Source: an uncultured Eubacteriales bacterium (GTDB lineage: Bacteria; Bacillota; Clostridia; Oscillospirales; Acutalibacteraceae). Taken from it: a DNA stretch of 45,539 bases. Below are positions 24,358 through 32,385 of the stretch, one piece after another (the first letter of the stretch is position 1; each line of letters opens with the position of its first letter). The notes beneath the pieces are model-generated. The model did no database searches and was not told the DNA's origin. It saw only the letters and a list, made by a program, of their open reading frames with translations. The stretch lies in contig ONAX01000005.1 of NCBI GenBank assembly GCA_900315875.1, positions 1 to 45,539 on the forward strand, read 5' to 3'. Position numbers and translations under genes: made by a program.

Positions 24358-24386
24358 TTGACAAAGCGACAAATAACCTATAAGAT
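24358..24386 (+). promoter_or_regulatory. Promoter of acpP
   Basis: TTGACA (24358-24363), a 17-bp spacer and TAAGAT (24381-24386). A second TTGACA at 24412-24417 with TAAAGA 16 bases on could be another promoter. No FapR-like palindrome was recognised. Confidence 0.65.
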
Positions 24387-24521
24387 TTGATTGTAGGAAA
24401 GTTGTGCGGCCTTGACATATGTTTATTGTAGCATAAAGAATGGCTTTTTGTCCACAATAACAAACAGGATATTGCACGATTTTTTATCTTTTTTATTCTT
24501 ATTCTTTAGGAGGACTTTTTT

Positions 24522-24749
24522 ATGGTACTGGAAAAGGTTAAAACAATTCTGAGCGAGCAGTTTGATGTTGAGGAAGATTCCATCAACCCTGAAACATCCA
24601 TTATCAATGACCTCGGCGCAGATTCTCTTGACGTTGTTGATCTTCTCATGACCATTGACGATGAGTTCGGCGTAGAAGTTCCGGATGAGGACGTTGAAAA
24701 GGTTAAGACTGTTGAGGATCTCGTGAACTATATCGAGGCTCGCATGTAA
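24522..24749 (+). CDS. acpP: Acyl carrier protein
   Basis: 75 aa, acidic. It carries growing acyl chains on a 4'-phosphopantetheine arm during fatty acid synthesis. The attachment Ser is in GADSLDVVDLLM and the usual helix IV region VEDLVNYIE is present. AGGAGG lies upstream of the ATG. It is monocistronic with its own terminator; no fab genes are beside it. Confidence 0.96.
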   Translation: MVLEKVKTILSEQFDVEEDSINPETSIINDLGADSLDVVDLLMTIDDEFGVEVPDEDVEKVKTVEDLVNYIEARM

Positions 24750-24770
24750 TCAAAACGCATAAAAAACGAT

Positions 24771-24797
24771 CCGCCCACAGCTCTCAGCTGCGGGCGG
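24771..24797 (+). terminator. Intrinsic terminator after acpP
   Basis: CCGCCC...GGGCGG stem extended by CAGCT/AGCTG, followed by TTTTGTTTT. Confidence 0.9.
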
Positions 24798-24822
24798 TTT
24801 TGTTTTGCTGTCAGAATTTTTA

Positions 24823-25392
24823 TCAGAGAATGATTTCTCCCTCAACGTTGCCGGCAATACCTGCAGCGTTGCACTCGTCTGTATCGATATGCATTGCAGG
24901 TGCGTAGGAAGCGCTTACACGGATGATAACATCGCCGAATACGAGGCTTCTGCCGTCGGTATCGATTTTAACGCTTACGATCTGCTTATCCTGTACGCCG
25001 AACTCTGCAGCGGTTTCAGGGGTAAGGTGAATATGTCTCTTTGCTGCGATAACACCGCAGTCAAGCTCAACTTCGCCTGCAGGGCCAACAAGCTTGCAGC
25101 CGGGTGTGCCTGCGATATCGCCGGACTCTCTTACGGGAGCAGCAATACCGAGCTTGCGGGCCTCTGTAAGAGACAGTTCAACCTGATTATCCTTGCGGCA
25201 GGGGCCGAGGATGGAAGCCGGCATTTCGCCCTTGGGTCCTACGATAGTAACCTTCTGTTCGGATGCGAACTGTCCGGGCTGTGACAGCATCTTTTTAACG
25301 GTCAGTTCTGCACCTGCACCGAAAAGAGCTTCGAGTGTTTCCTGATTGACATGCACGTGACGTGCGCTGGTTTCTACCAGAATCTTGTTCAT
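24823..25392 (-). CDS. PduL-type phosphate acyltransferase (phosphotransacylase)
   Basis: 189 aa. The PduL family swaps CoA for phosphate on acyl groups (propionyl or acetyl) using two zinc ions. Metal-ligand motifs are visible: SARHVHV near the N-terminus and AAKRHIHLTP in the second barrel, with SYAPAMHIDTDE near the end. No microcompartment-targeting extension is seen, and no shell or acetate-kinase genes lie nearby, so it probably serves as a housekeeping phosphotransacetylase. GGAGAG precedes the ATG. The 300 bp to the right (25393-25688) holds an AT-rich stretch and no supported gene. Confidence 0.9.
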   Translation of the reverse strand: MNKILVETSARHVHVNQETLEALFGAGAELTVKKMLSQPGQFASEQKVTIVGPKGEMPASILGPCRKDNQVELSLTEARKLGIAAPVRESGDIAGTPGCKLVGPAGEVELDCGVIAAKRHIHLTPETAAEFGVQDKQIVSVKIDTDGRSLVFGDVIIRVSASYAPAMHIDTDECNAAGIAGNVEGEIIL

Positions 25393-25688
25393 CTTAATCT
25401 CTCCAATCTTTTGAGCCTCCGCCGCCGGGCAAAGACCCTTACTATTACAATTCTACAACTCTTTTTGTCTGTTGTAAAGTATGAATTCATTATTCAGGCT
25501 GAAAAATTTGCAGTCCGTCTGACAAAAATTCCGCTCTTTGCCGCGGCAGGAAGGTATCATTTTTATTCTGATTATTTCTCCTTTCCGGTTTCACGGCAGA
25601 CAATAACATTCCTTTGCCGGATGGAATATTATGTATCGGGTATAATAAGCCCGAAAAAAAGCACTGCGGTGCGAAAGGACGATTCATA

Positions 25689-25991
25689 ATGAAAGAACAG
25701 TATGAAACCTTCTGCATGGACGGATGCAGACCCGACGGCGAAAAGAAAACAGCCAAACAGTACCTGGATGTAAACATCCCGGTCGATATAAAACCCCAGG
25801 TAAAGCCCAGAGATATCAGTATGGAATGCTGCGGTGAGCCTGTTGTCATCTGCGACACAGAGAAGCCCGGCAAGGACTGCCGCATTATCATTGTGCAGAA
25901 GCTCTGCGTAAAGCTGCCAATTTGTTTCAGCTTCGATGCAAAGGTCGGAGAAATCGTAACCGAATGCAGCAACAATCCCTGTCAGCCCTGA
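25689..25991 (+). CDS. Small Cys-rich hypothetical protein
   Basis: 100 aa with ten cysteines (FCMDGC, ECCGEP, VICD, DCR, KLC, PICF, ECSNNPC). No signal peptide. The second half (CRIIIVQKLCVKLPICF...VGEIVTEC) resembles the beta-rich end of uncharacterised Cys-containing clostridial proteins, possibly spore-associated; this is a weak impression. AAAGGAC precedes the ATG at 25689. An in-frame ATG at 25614 lacks a ribosome site. TATAAT at about 25646 could be its -10, with no good -35. Confidence 0.6.
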   Translation: MKEQYETFCMDGCRPDGEKKTAKQYLDVNIPVDIKPQVKPRDISMECCGEPVVICDTEKPGKDCRIIIVQKLCVKLPICFSFDAKVGEIVTECSNNPCQP

Positions 25992-26154
25992 TAATTAGTT
26001 GATAATATCAGTTTATGAAAGATCAGGGGGCACCCCGTCAGAAGGGCGTCCCCTGTTCAGGCTCCGGAACAGTCCTCAAGATATAAATGTTAGAGATACC
26101 AAATTTTGCGGCAATTTTTTGTACAATTTATTTTGGACAAAAATGCAAAAAATA

Positions 26155-26183
26155 TTGATTTATTACCTTATATTTAGTATAAT
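26155..26183 (+). promoter_or_regulatory. Promoter of the candidate small RNA
   Basis: TTGATT (26155-26160), a 17-bp spacer and TATAAT (26178-26183), placing a start near 26190, directly before the first stem of the RNA candidate. Confidence 0.6.
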
Positions 26184-26189
26184 ATCAAT

Positions 26190-26290
26190 ATAAACGACCC
26201 GACAGGTCATCAATACACCTGAACGGTCACGGGATGTTTTGATAAAATGCAGAGGCAGCCCTCTGCAGGCTTCGGAACATCTTATTTTAT
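26190..26290 (+). ncRNA. Candidate structured small RNA
   Basis: About 100 bases, no ORF. Stem 1 (26196-26228): GACC/GGTC outside, a symmetric 3x3 internal loop, CAGGT/ACCTG inside. Stem 2 (26233-26281): GATGTT closes with AACATC, enclosing GCAGAG/CTCTGC, and is followed by TTATTTTATT. The motif CAGGCTTCGGAACA at its 3' side recurs as CAGGCTCCGGAACA at 26058-26071, after another GC-rich hairpin (26024-26055). No known family is recognised. It could instead be a leader for the gene at 26513, although that gene has its own promoter. Confidence 0.45.
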
Positions 26291-26394
26291 TCATCGTTGA
26301 CTTGTTGAATTTTCATTTGATTTTCATTTTTCCCGTTAAAGTATCCGGAAATTGTAAAAAATCCATAAATTATATAAAAATTTTCCGAAAACTA

Positions 26395-26423
26395 TTGAAA
26401 ATTCATTGAAAATTTAGTATAGT
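26395..26423 (+). promoter_or_regulatory. Promoter of the zinc-ribbon LRR gene
   Basis: TTGAAA (26395-26400), a 17-bp spacer and TATAGT (26418-26423), 90 bp before the ATG. Confidence 0.7.
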
Positions 26424-26512
26424 TATAGATGTAACATTTTGAAATTACATTAAGGGATTTTGAAGCAAACAAAACGAAGAGTTTTCAAATCCAAAGAAGG
26501 CGGTGAGATAAA

Positions 26513-28969
26513 ATGCTGTGTAAACATTGCGGCAGCGAATGGAAAACAAACAATCGTGCCGGTATCATCATACGCTGTCCGTTCTGCGGAGCTGAGCTTG
26601 AACAGGAAAAGGAAGACAAGCTTACCTTCCAGAACGCGAAGGAAGCGTTGAGGTACATCGTAAAGACCTACGGAGTTGACGTAATAATCGACGGTCTTCA
26701 GCTGAAAACAGCGCTGAACGAGTTTATTCCCGACCTCAAGCAGGAACGCAAGGTGTTCATGGACGCTTGCGAAGCGGGAGTAACCAATGCACTGTATTTG
26801 GCTCATGACGAGCCTGAGATCGACAAGTGTATTGCGATTCTGCAGTCTATCAAGGTCCTTACACAGGACGCATGCATGGCTGAAAAATGGGCGTGCTATG
26901 TTGTCGAAACTTACGTTTACGCGCTTAACTGGAATGTGCCGATGTTCGGTATAACTCCGAATATCCACATGTATCAGATTCCCGAGAACATCAACGAATC
27001 CGGAGAAGGCGGAAAGAGCCTTCCGATGTTCATCCAGTCCGGTGAGGTCTGGGACGAATCCTCCGGAGGAGATATGTGGGACAAACCCGAAGCTCCGGCT
27101 GCTCAGCCTGAACAACAGGCTGCAGAAACCCCGAAGCCCGAACCTCCTGTGTTCGATTTCACAGAAGAGGCAAAGCCCGAGGAAACACCGGAACCGGAAA
27201 AGCCCGAATCACCTGTATTCGACTTTACCGAAGAGACACAGCCCGAAGCTCCTGCAGAGGAGCAGAAGATCGAATCTCCTGTATTCGACTTCACCGAAGA
27301 GACAGAACCTGAAGCTCCCGCTGAGGAGCAGAAGATTGAGTCTCCCGTATTCGATTTTACCGAGGAGACAGAACCCGAAGCTCCTGCAGAGGAGCAGAAG
27401 ATCGAATCTCCTGTATTCGATTTCACCGAGGAAACAGAGCCCGAAGCTCCTCAGCAGCCTGAGCCTCCCGCTCAGCCTGAAGCAGCTGCACAGCCTGAAG
27501 CTCCTCACGAAGAGGTTGTCGAGCAGCCTCAGCCCGAAGCTCCTCAGCAGCCCGAGCAGCAGGCAATGCCGCAGCAGCCCAGTCAGCAGAACCCCTGGAG
27601 CTTCAATCAGTGGGGTCAGCCGATGCCCGGTCAGCCTGGTCAGCCCGAGCAGCAGATGCCGTGGGGCTACAATCCGTGGATGCAGCAGGGTCAGCCCGGA
27701 CAGCAGAATCCCTGGGGTTACAACCCGTGGATGCAGCAGGGTCAGCCCGGACAGCAGATGCCCGGCCAGCAAACACCTTGGGGCTTCAACCAGTGGGGTC
27801 AGCCGATGCCCGGTCAGCAGATGCCAGGTCAGCAAACACCTTGGGGCTTCAACCAGTGGGGTCAGCCGATGCCCGGTCAGCCCGAGCAGCAGGCACAGCC
27901 TGTTCAGCAGGCACAGCCTGTTCAGCAGGCACAGCCTGTTCAGCAGCCGCACGAAGCATCCCCGTCGGAAGTTCATCAGGACGCAGCAGAACTTGCTCCT
28001 GCAGAAGAAGCAGCTGCAATCCCGTCAAACGAGCCTATTCCCGACGAGCCGGTTGCAATTCCCTCTAACGATCCCATTCCCGATGCTTCACCTGCAGCAC
28101 CAGCAGCACCCGCCGCACCGGCACCTTCCGGAGCAGGTATTCCCGAGGGCGCAAAGGTATTCACAAGCAACGACGCTGCAATGCAGTCCGGTCAGCATGT
28201 ATCAGTACCTGAGGGATATGAGGTTATCGCAGACTGTGCATTCTCCGGCAACCAGGTTATGGAATCCATCGATCTTCCGTCAACATTGATTGCAATAGGT
28301 GAAAGAGCATTTGAAAACTGCACAAGACTGATGACTGTCAATATGCACGAAGGCATTACAGAAATCGGCAGAGGCGCTTTCTCCGGATGCTCCAACCTTC
28401 CGAAAATACAGCTTCCGTCAACGGTTCACTCTATCAGACAGAGTACCTTCAGCGGATGCGAAAAGCTCAAGGAGTTCACCATCCCTCCGACAGTTACCCA
28501 CCTTGGCAAGCATGCCTTCCTCAACTGCGAGTCTCTCGGCGAGATGATCATCCCGGACGGCGTTGATGAGCTTCCCGAGAATGTATTCTCCGGATGCAGA
28601 GGTCTTAAAAAGGTAGTTGTTCCGGAGTCCGTTCTGAATATCAGAAAGAACGCCTTCAGCTGGTGCGAAAGCCTTACGACCGTAAACATTCCCGAAGCCG
28701 TTACAGTTATCGGCGCAGGCGCATTTACAGGATGCGATTCACTTTCTACCGTAAACATTCCTCAGAACCTTGAGGTTATCGAATACGGCGCATTCAGCAA
28801 GTGCTCCAAGCTAAAGAGCCTTATCCTTCCGGATACGATCACTTCGATCGAAGAAAATGCATTCAACGGTACCAACAGAACTCTTATAGTTCGCTGCTCA
28901 AAGGATAATTCCTACATCAGACATTACTGCAGAATGAACCGCGTAAAGTGCAAGGATCTTGAGGCTTAA
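26513..28969 (+). CDS. Cytoplasmic zinc-ribbon / low-complexity / LRR protein
   Basis: 818 aa, no signal peptide. Residues 3-25 form a zinc ribbon (CKHC...CPFC), and about 35-165 are helical and unassigned. About 210-312 hold five copies of a 22-residue acidic repeat (SPVFDFTEETEPEAPAEEQK type). About 355-470 are Gln/Pro/Gly-rich repeats with Trp, Tyr and Phe (NPWGYNPWMQQGQPGQQ, TPWGFNQWGQPMPGQ). About 470-540 are PVQQAQ and Pro/Ala stretches. About 545-818 carry some nine BspA-like LRR_5 repeats. LRR_5 proteins are usually exported; an intracellular one tethered to a zinc ribbon and a prion-like linker is unusual. GCGGTGAG lies upstream of the ATG. The function is unknown. Confidence 0.85.
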   Translation: MLCKHCGSEWKTNNRAGIIIRCPFCGAELEQEKEDKLTFQNAKEALRYIVKTYGVDVIIDGLQLKTALNEFIPDLKQERKVFMDACEAGVTNALYLAHDEPEIDKCIAILQSIKVLTQDACMAEKWACYVVETYVYALNWNVPMFGITPNIHMYQIPENINESGEGGKSLPMFIQSGEVWDESSGGDMWDKPEAPAAQPEQQAAETPKPEPPVFDFTEEAKPEETPEPEKPESPVFDFTEETQPEAPAEEQKIESPVFDFTEETEPEAPAEEQKIESPVFDFTEETEPEAPAEEQKIESPVFDFTEETEPEAPQQPEPPAQPEAAAQPEAPHEEVVEQPQPEAPQQPEQQAMPQQPSQQNPWSFNQWGQPMPGQPGQPEQQMPWGYNPWMQQGQPGQQNPWGYNPWMQQGQPGQQMPGQQTPWGFNQWGQPMPGQQMPGQQTPWGFNQWGQPMPGQPEQQAQPVQQAQPVQQAQPVQQPHEASPSEVHQDAAELAPAEEAAAIPSNEPIPDEPVAIPSNDPIPDASPAAPAAPAAPAPSGAGIPEGAKVFTSNDAAMQSGQHVSVPEGYEVIADCAFSGNQVMESIDLPSTLIAIGERAFENCTRLMTVNMHEGITEIGRGAFSGCSNLPKIQLPSTVHSIRQSTFSGCEKLKEFTIPPTVTHLGKHAFLNCESLGEMIIPDGVDELPENVFSGCRGLKKVVVPESVLNIRKNAFSWCESLTTVNIPEAVTVIGAGAFTGCDSLSTVNIPQNLEVIEYGAFSKCSKLKSLILPDTITSIEENAFNGTNRTLIVRCSKDNSYIRHYCRMNRVKCKDLEA
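27143..27450 (+). repeat. 66-bp in-frame tandem repeats in the zinc-ribbon LRR gene
   Basis: Five units of 66 bp, each encoding SPVFDFTEE plus a Glu/Pro/Ala/Gln stretch. The central copies are most alike, with mainly synonymous differences. Slippage or recombination could change the copy number. Confidence 0.8.
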
Positions 28970-28983
28970 CAGATAGTCTTTCA

Positions 28984-29007
28984 AGCGGCAGGAGCTATCC
29001 TGCCGCT
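28984..29007 (+). terminator. Intrinsic terminator after the zinc-ribbon LRR gene
   Basis: AGCGGCAGGA pairs perfectly with TCCTGCCGCT around GCTA, then TTGTGTTTTTT. The next gene's ribosome site starts immediately after the T-run. Confidence 0.85.
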
Positions 29008-29030
29008 TTGTGTTTTTTGGAGTGAATAAT

Positions 29031-29315
29031 ATGAAGTATTTTACAGATGAACAGATTAAGGAAATGCGTGAGCGTATTACAGAAAGCTACGGAGAAAACG
29101 ACCGTGCGCTGTACCTTGCATATCTGACAAAGATAGAACTGCTGAATAAGCGCTACGACGAGCAGGGCGACTGCCGCAGCGAGCTTATGCAGGCGATAGC
29201 TCAGCTTGAATCAGCAACAGAGCGCTATGTTCACCGCGGAAAGGCAGATCCTAACGACGAGGACGCTGACGCATTTGAATACGAAAACTACGATTTCCGC
29301 CAGACGACGGATTGA
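29031..29315 (+). CDS. Small acidic hypothetical protein
   Basis: 94 aa, mostly helical (FTDEQIKEMRERITESYGEN, LYLAYLTKIELLNKRYDEQ), with an acidic tail rich in Asp/Glu/Tyr. Family not recognised. GGAG sits 9 bases before the ATG. Because the gene starts 24 bp after a strong terminator and has no promoter of its own in the gap, it is probably expressed by read-through from the LRR gene. Confidence 0.65.
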   Translation: MKYFTDEQIKEMRERITESYGENDRALYLAYLTKIELLNKRYDEQGDCRSELMQAIAQLESATERYVHRGKADPNDEDADAFEYENYDFRQTTD

Positions 29316-29666
29316 ATCCATCGTTAACCGAAAAAAATCAGAACACAAGCAGATATGGGGCTGTGGAATAATCCACTGCTCCTTCTGTTTTACCTGGATA
29401 CAGGTTTATGTCGTAAGCCCGGTCTTTTTGATTATCAGTAACCATAAAATAATACGTTCTTTTTTCCTGCCGCACGCCGGGAATTATAAACATCTTTTCT
29501 GCTTTCCGGATTTTAATCAGGTTTTCAGCTGACTGCATTATGAATACAAAGATATAAATTGAATTAATAAATGATACTTATTAATATTCAGCTATAGAAA
29601 TTTAACCGCATGATAATATGATACTATAGACTAAATTATATTACTATCGGACAGGAGATGATTTAT
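29316..29666. other. Gene-free interval with candidate promoter
   Basis: No ORF with a ribosome site is supported. TTGAAT (29559-29564), a 17-bp spacer and TAATAT (29582-29587) form a plausible plus-strand promoter for the gene at 29667. A minus-strand ORF of 66 codons (29338-29538) lacks a ribosome site. Confidence 0.4.
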
Positions 29667-32189
29667 ATGCCGAATGGTAAAATATTCTGCTGGTCCTGTG
29701 GCGCTCAGCTTGACTATGGGACAAAATTCTGCCAATCCTGCGGTGCCGCCGCATCGGCTCCGCCGCCTGCTCAGCAGCAGCCTGTGCAGCAACCGGCGCA
29801 GCAATATGTGCAGCAACCCGTACAGCAATATGTACAACAACCTGTACAGCAGTATGTTCAGCCGCAGCCGGTGGGCTATGCCCAGCCTGCATATGCCGGT
29901 TATGCTCCGGTGCAGGCAATGCCGAGAAAGAAAAAAGGGCCTGTCGGTCTTATAATAGCGCTTGTGGCTCTGCTGCTGGTGGTGACACTGATTGTGACGG
30001 GCTTTATCTGGCCTGCATTTGTCCCAAGAATAATACGCAGCCTGACCCCTGTGCCCGATTATGTCAAAAACGGCTACACCGAGTCTGTATCAGCATCAAT
30101 AAGCTCCGACTCTGTCATAGGCGACGCAAAAACTGACGGCATACAGCTCGATATCTCCGCGGGAGCCTTTAAAGACGGATCAAAAGTCAGCCTGGAGGCT
30201 CTGCCTCAGGAACAGAATCCTGAATTCAAGCAAGACGGCTATAATATAGTCGGAAGCGTTATTTCTGTCACGGCGGACGATTACGATGAGGAAATTTTCG
30301 CAGAGCCTGTTACCATGACTCTTGATCTTCCTGTGTCTCAGATGTCAACGGATTCAGGTGAATGTGATTATTTCATCGGGTACTATGATGAAAAGGCAAA
30401 GAAGTGGATACTTTATGAACCCGATGAAATTGACGTAAAAAACGGCAAGGCGAAGATATCGGTAATGCATTTTACTCATCTTGCTATCATTGACCCCGAG
30501 GAAAACGAAACTGTCAAAAAGTATCTGAATGACTGGTGCGCAGAAAAGGCACGTCAGGATACTCTTGCTGAGGAGGGCAAAGAAGCCTTCCAGCCATATG
30601 CCAAGGCTCTGGCTGAGAAAATGGCTGCTACAAAGGAAGCTCAGAATGCCCTTGCGGAGGCTCTTATTGGAAAGTTCATTTCCGGCATCAATACCGACAC
30701 AAATACCGGAAAGCTTGTTTCAGGCACACTGGATTTCACAAACACAGTCGGATGGGGTGCATACAGGGCAGTCGAAAGCGGAGATTCTCAGGAATTCAAG
30801 GACTCTCTCAAAACCGCTACGGTCAAGGCTCTCGGCTCATATATGACCGATGACGGCAATTATGTCAATTTCCTCGGTTCTGCCGGAACGATAGGCACAA
30901 TGGCAGGACAGATAGAGGGCGGCGATTACACAGGAGCTATACAGTCCGCAGAGGATATAGCCCTCAACTTTTTCCCAACTACCAATGCAGTCGACAAGGC
31001 GGCAAAATACGTTGTCCGCAAGGTCGATATGGACTATACGATGTGGAAGAAGGACCGTATAGACGATCTGTACGTTAAATGGCGTGACGGCTTTGAAACC
31101 CGAAGCGATGAATACAGGGCGCAGAATTTTGACGACCTGATGCGATATATGGATTTCGATACCCATTCAAACAAAAGCGGCTTTGGCAATGCCGATATGA
31201 TGCTCAAGCGAATTTACGACAGCGACCAGAAAATTGATGAACAGGTCGAGCGCTACGGCTTCGGTCACCGAACCTACAAGAGCCTCAGCGATGATGAAAA
31301 GGAACAGTTCCAGGCGAGAGTCACCCGCGGACTGAAGGAATACTTTGAGCAACGCTACAAAAATGAAACCAAAGCAAAGGCTATGGAGAAGGAAGAGATA
31401 GAATTCGTCAATTATCTCTATAAATGGGGATATCTCAGCTCCGGCCATTACTCAAAATTTTTCCGTGACAGCGAAAAGGGTAAATTCAGCATATCAGGAA
31501 GACTCAACCGACTCCAAAACATCAGAAATACGATCTCCCAGTGGGTTGATCCGAAGAAAATGGATGAGCATTACCAGGATTACAGTTATCTTGTAGCGCA
31601 ATGGATCAATCTGCACACAGATCTGCCTTCCAAGGAGGCAAGGGTGGAATTCCTTAAATTCCTTAAGGAAAACGATCTGCTCAAAAATGGAGTCAACGTA
31701 CCCGATCTGAACGAGGTAACAGTTGACGATATTGTAGGCACATGGGATGTGAACGCCACCTTCACCGATATAGATTCGCCTATGATCGACTGGTTCTCGC
31801 AGCTTCTCAAGGATGTTTTCTCGAGCATGGCTGAAGAGCTCGGAGAGGACATTAACGACATTGATGTAATAGACGACAGCTATAAGAATGGTATGTCGGA
31901 TATCAAGCAGACTGTCACAATCGAGAAGATATCCAAGGACAGAGTCAACGTTGTGATTTCCTCCGACAGCGGAAGCAGCGCCACATATGAGGGCACACTA
32001 AAAGACGGAGTGCTCAGCCTGAATATCAAATCAAGCAGCTCAGACGATGATGGCGCTATTGTACTCGACATACAGAAGCTGGAATATAAATTCTACAAAA
32101 CAAACGGATATGTACGTATGGAAGGAACATATTATATCCAGTCTGTGCTGTTCAATGCCACCTACATCTATAGCGGAGATAAGTCCTGA
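29667..32189 (+). CDS. Zinc-ribbon membrane protein with large extracellular region
   Basis: 840 aa. Residues 8-26 hold a zinc ribbon (CWSCG...CQSCG), about 30-80 a Gln/Pro/Val/Tyr repeat tract (QQPVQQYVQQPVQQYVQ), then basic RKKK and one membrane helix at about 92-117. Next comes a ZU5-like beta domain (GIQLDISAGAFKDGSKVSLEAL ... VTMTLDLP ... MHFTHLAIID), a long helical region and a C-terminal beta domain from about 690 (VDDIVGTWDVNATF). Zinc ribbon plus membrane helix plus exterior domain is common in Firmicutes but uncharacterised. The ATG at 29667 has AGGAG 10 bases upstream; ATG 29658 abuts it. Confidence 0.8.
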   Translation: MPNGKIFCWSCGAQLDYGTKFCQSCGAAASAPPPAQQQPVQQPAQQYVQQPVQQYVQQPVQQYVQPQPVGYAQPAYAGYAPVQAMPRKKKGPVGLIIALVALLLVVTLIVTGFIWPAFVPRIIRSLTPVPDYVKNGYTESVSASISSDSVIGDAKTDGIQLDISAGAFKDGSKVSLEALPQEQNPEFKQDGYNIVGSVISVTADDYDEEIFAEPVTMTLDLPVSQMSTDSGECDYFIGYYDEKAKKWILYEPDEIDVKNGKAKISVMHFTHLAIIDPEENETVKKYLNDWCAEKARQDTLAEEGKEAFQPYAKALAEKMAATKEAQNALAEALIGKFISGINTDTNTGKLVSGTLDFTNTVGWGAYRAVESGDSQEFKDSLKTATVKALGSYMTDDGNYVNFLGSAGTIGTMAGQIEGGDYTGAIQSAEDIALNFFPTTNAVDKAAKYVVRKVDMDYTMWKKDRIDDLYVKWRDGFETRSDEYRAQNFDDLMRYMDFDTHSNKSGFGNADMMLKRIYDSDQKIDEQVERYGFGHRTYKSLSDDEKEQFQARVTRGLKEYFEQRYKNETKAKAMEKEEIEFVNYLYKWGYLSSGHYSKFFRDSEKGKFSISGRLNRLQNIRNTISQWVDPKKMDEHYQDYSYLVAQWINLHTDLPSKEARVEFLKFLKENDLLKNGVNVPDLNEVTVDDIVGTWDVNATFTDIDSPMIDWFSQLLKDVFSSMAEELGEDINDIDVIDDSYKNGMSDIKQTVTIEKISKDRVNVVISSDSGSSATYEGTLKDGVLSLNIKSSSSDDDGAIVLDIQKLEYKFYKTNGYVRMEGTYYIQSVLFNATYIYSGDKS

Positions 32190-32258
32190 TCCGCAAAATA
32201 TCACCGCTGCACAGCAAATCAGTATATAATAATACATCTTCAGTTTTACCAAACAGAA

Positions 32259-32300
32259 AAGCCTATACAAAACTACGACACTGTAATTTTGTATAGGCTT
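32259..32300. terminator. Bidirectional terminator between the zinc-ribbon membrane gene and recG
   Basis: AAGCCTATACAAAA (32259-32272) pairs perfectly with TTTTGTATAGGCTT (32287-32300), with T-rich sequence on both outer sides. It serves both convergent genes. Confidence 0.85.
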
Positions 32301-32385
32301 ATATTATTTTGTTATTGTATTTCCTTTTTTCGCTTTGGCGAAGTCAAAGCGTACAGCAATTCTTCAGTTTTCAGTATTCATTATT

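Noticed and set aside
24823-25392. Bacterial microcompartment locus signalled by PduL
   Set aside because: No shell protein, aldehyde dehydrogenase or targeting extension is visible; a stand-alone phosphotransacylase is simpler.
27209-27976. Long reverse-strand and alternate-frame ORFs across the repeats of the zinc-ribbon LRR gene
   Set aside because: They are by-products of the repetitive, GC-biased codons of the real gene; their composition (Leu/Arg or Ser/Arg runs) is not protein-like.
29338-29538. 66-codon minus-strand ORF in the gap before the zinc-ribbon membrane gene
   Set aside because: No ribosome binding site, no recognisable domain, and it sits in AT-rich leader sequence.
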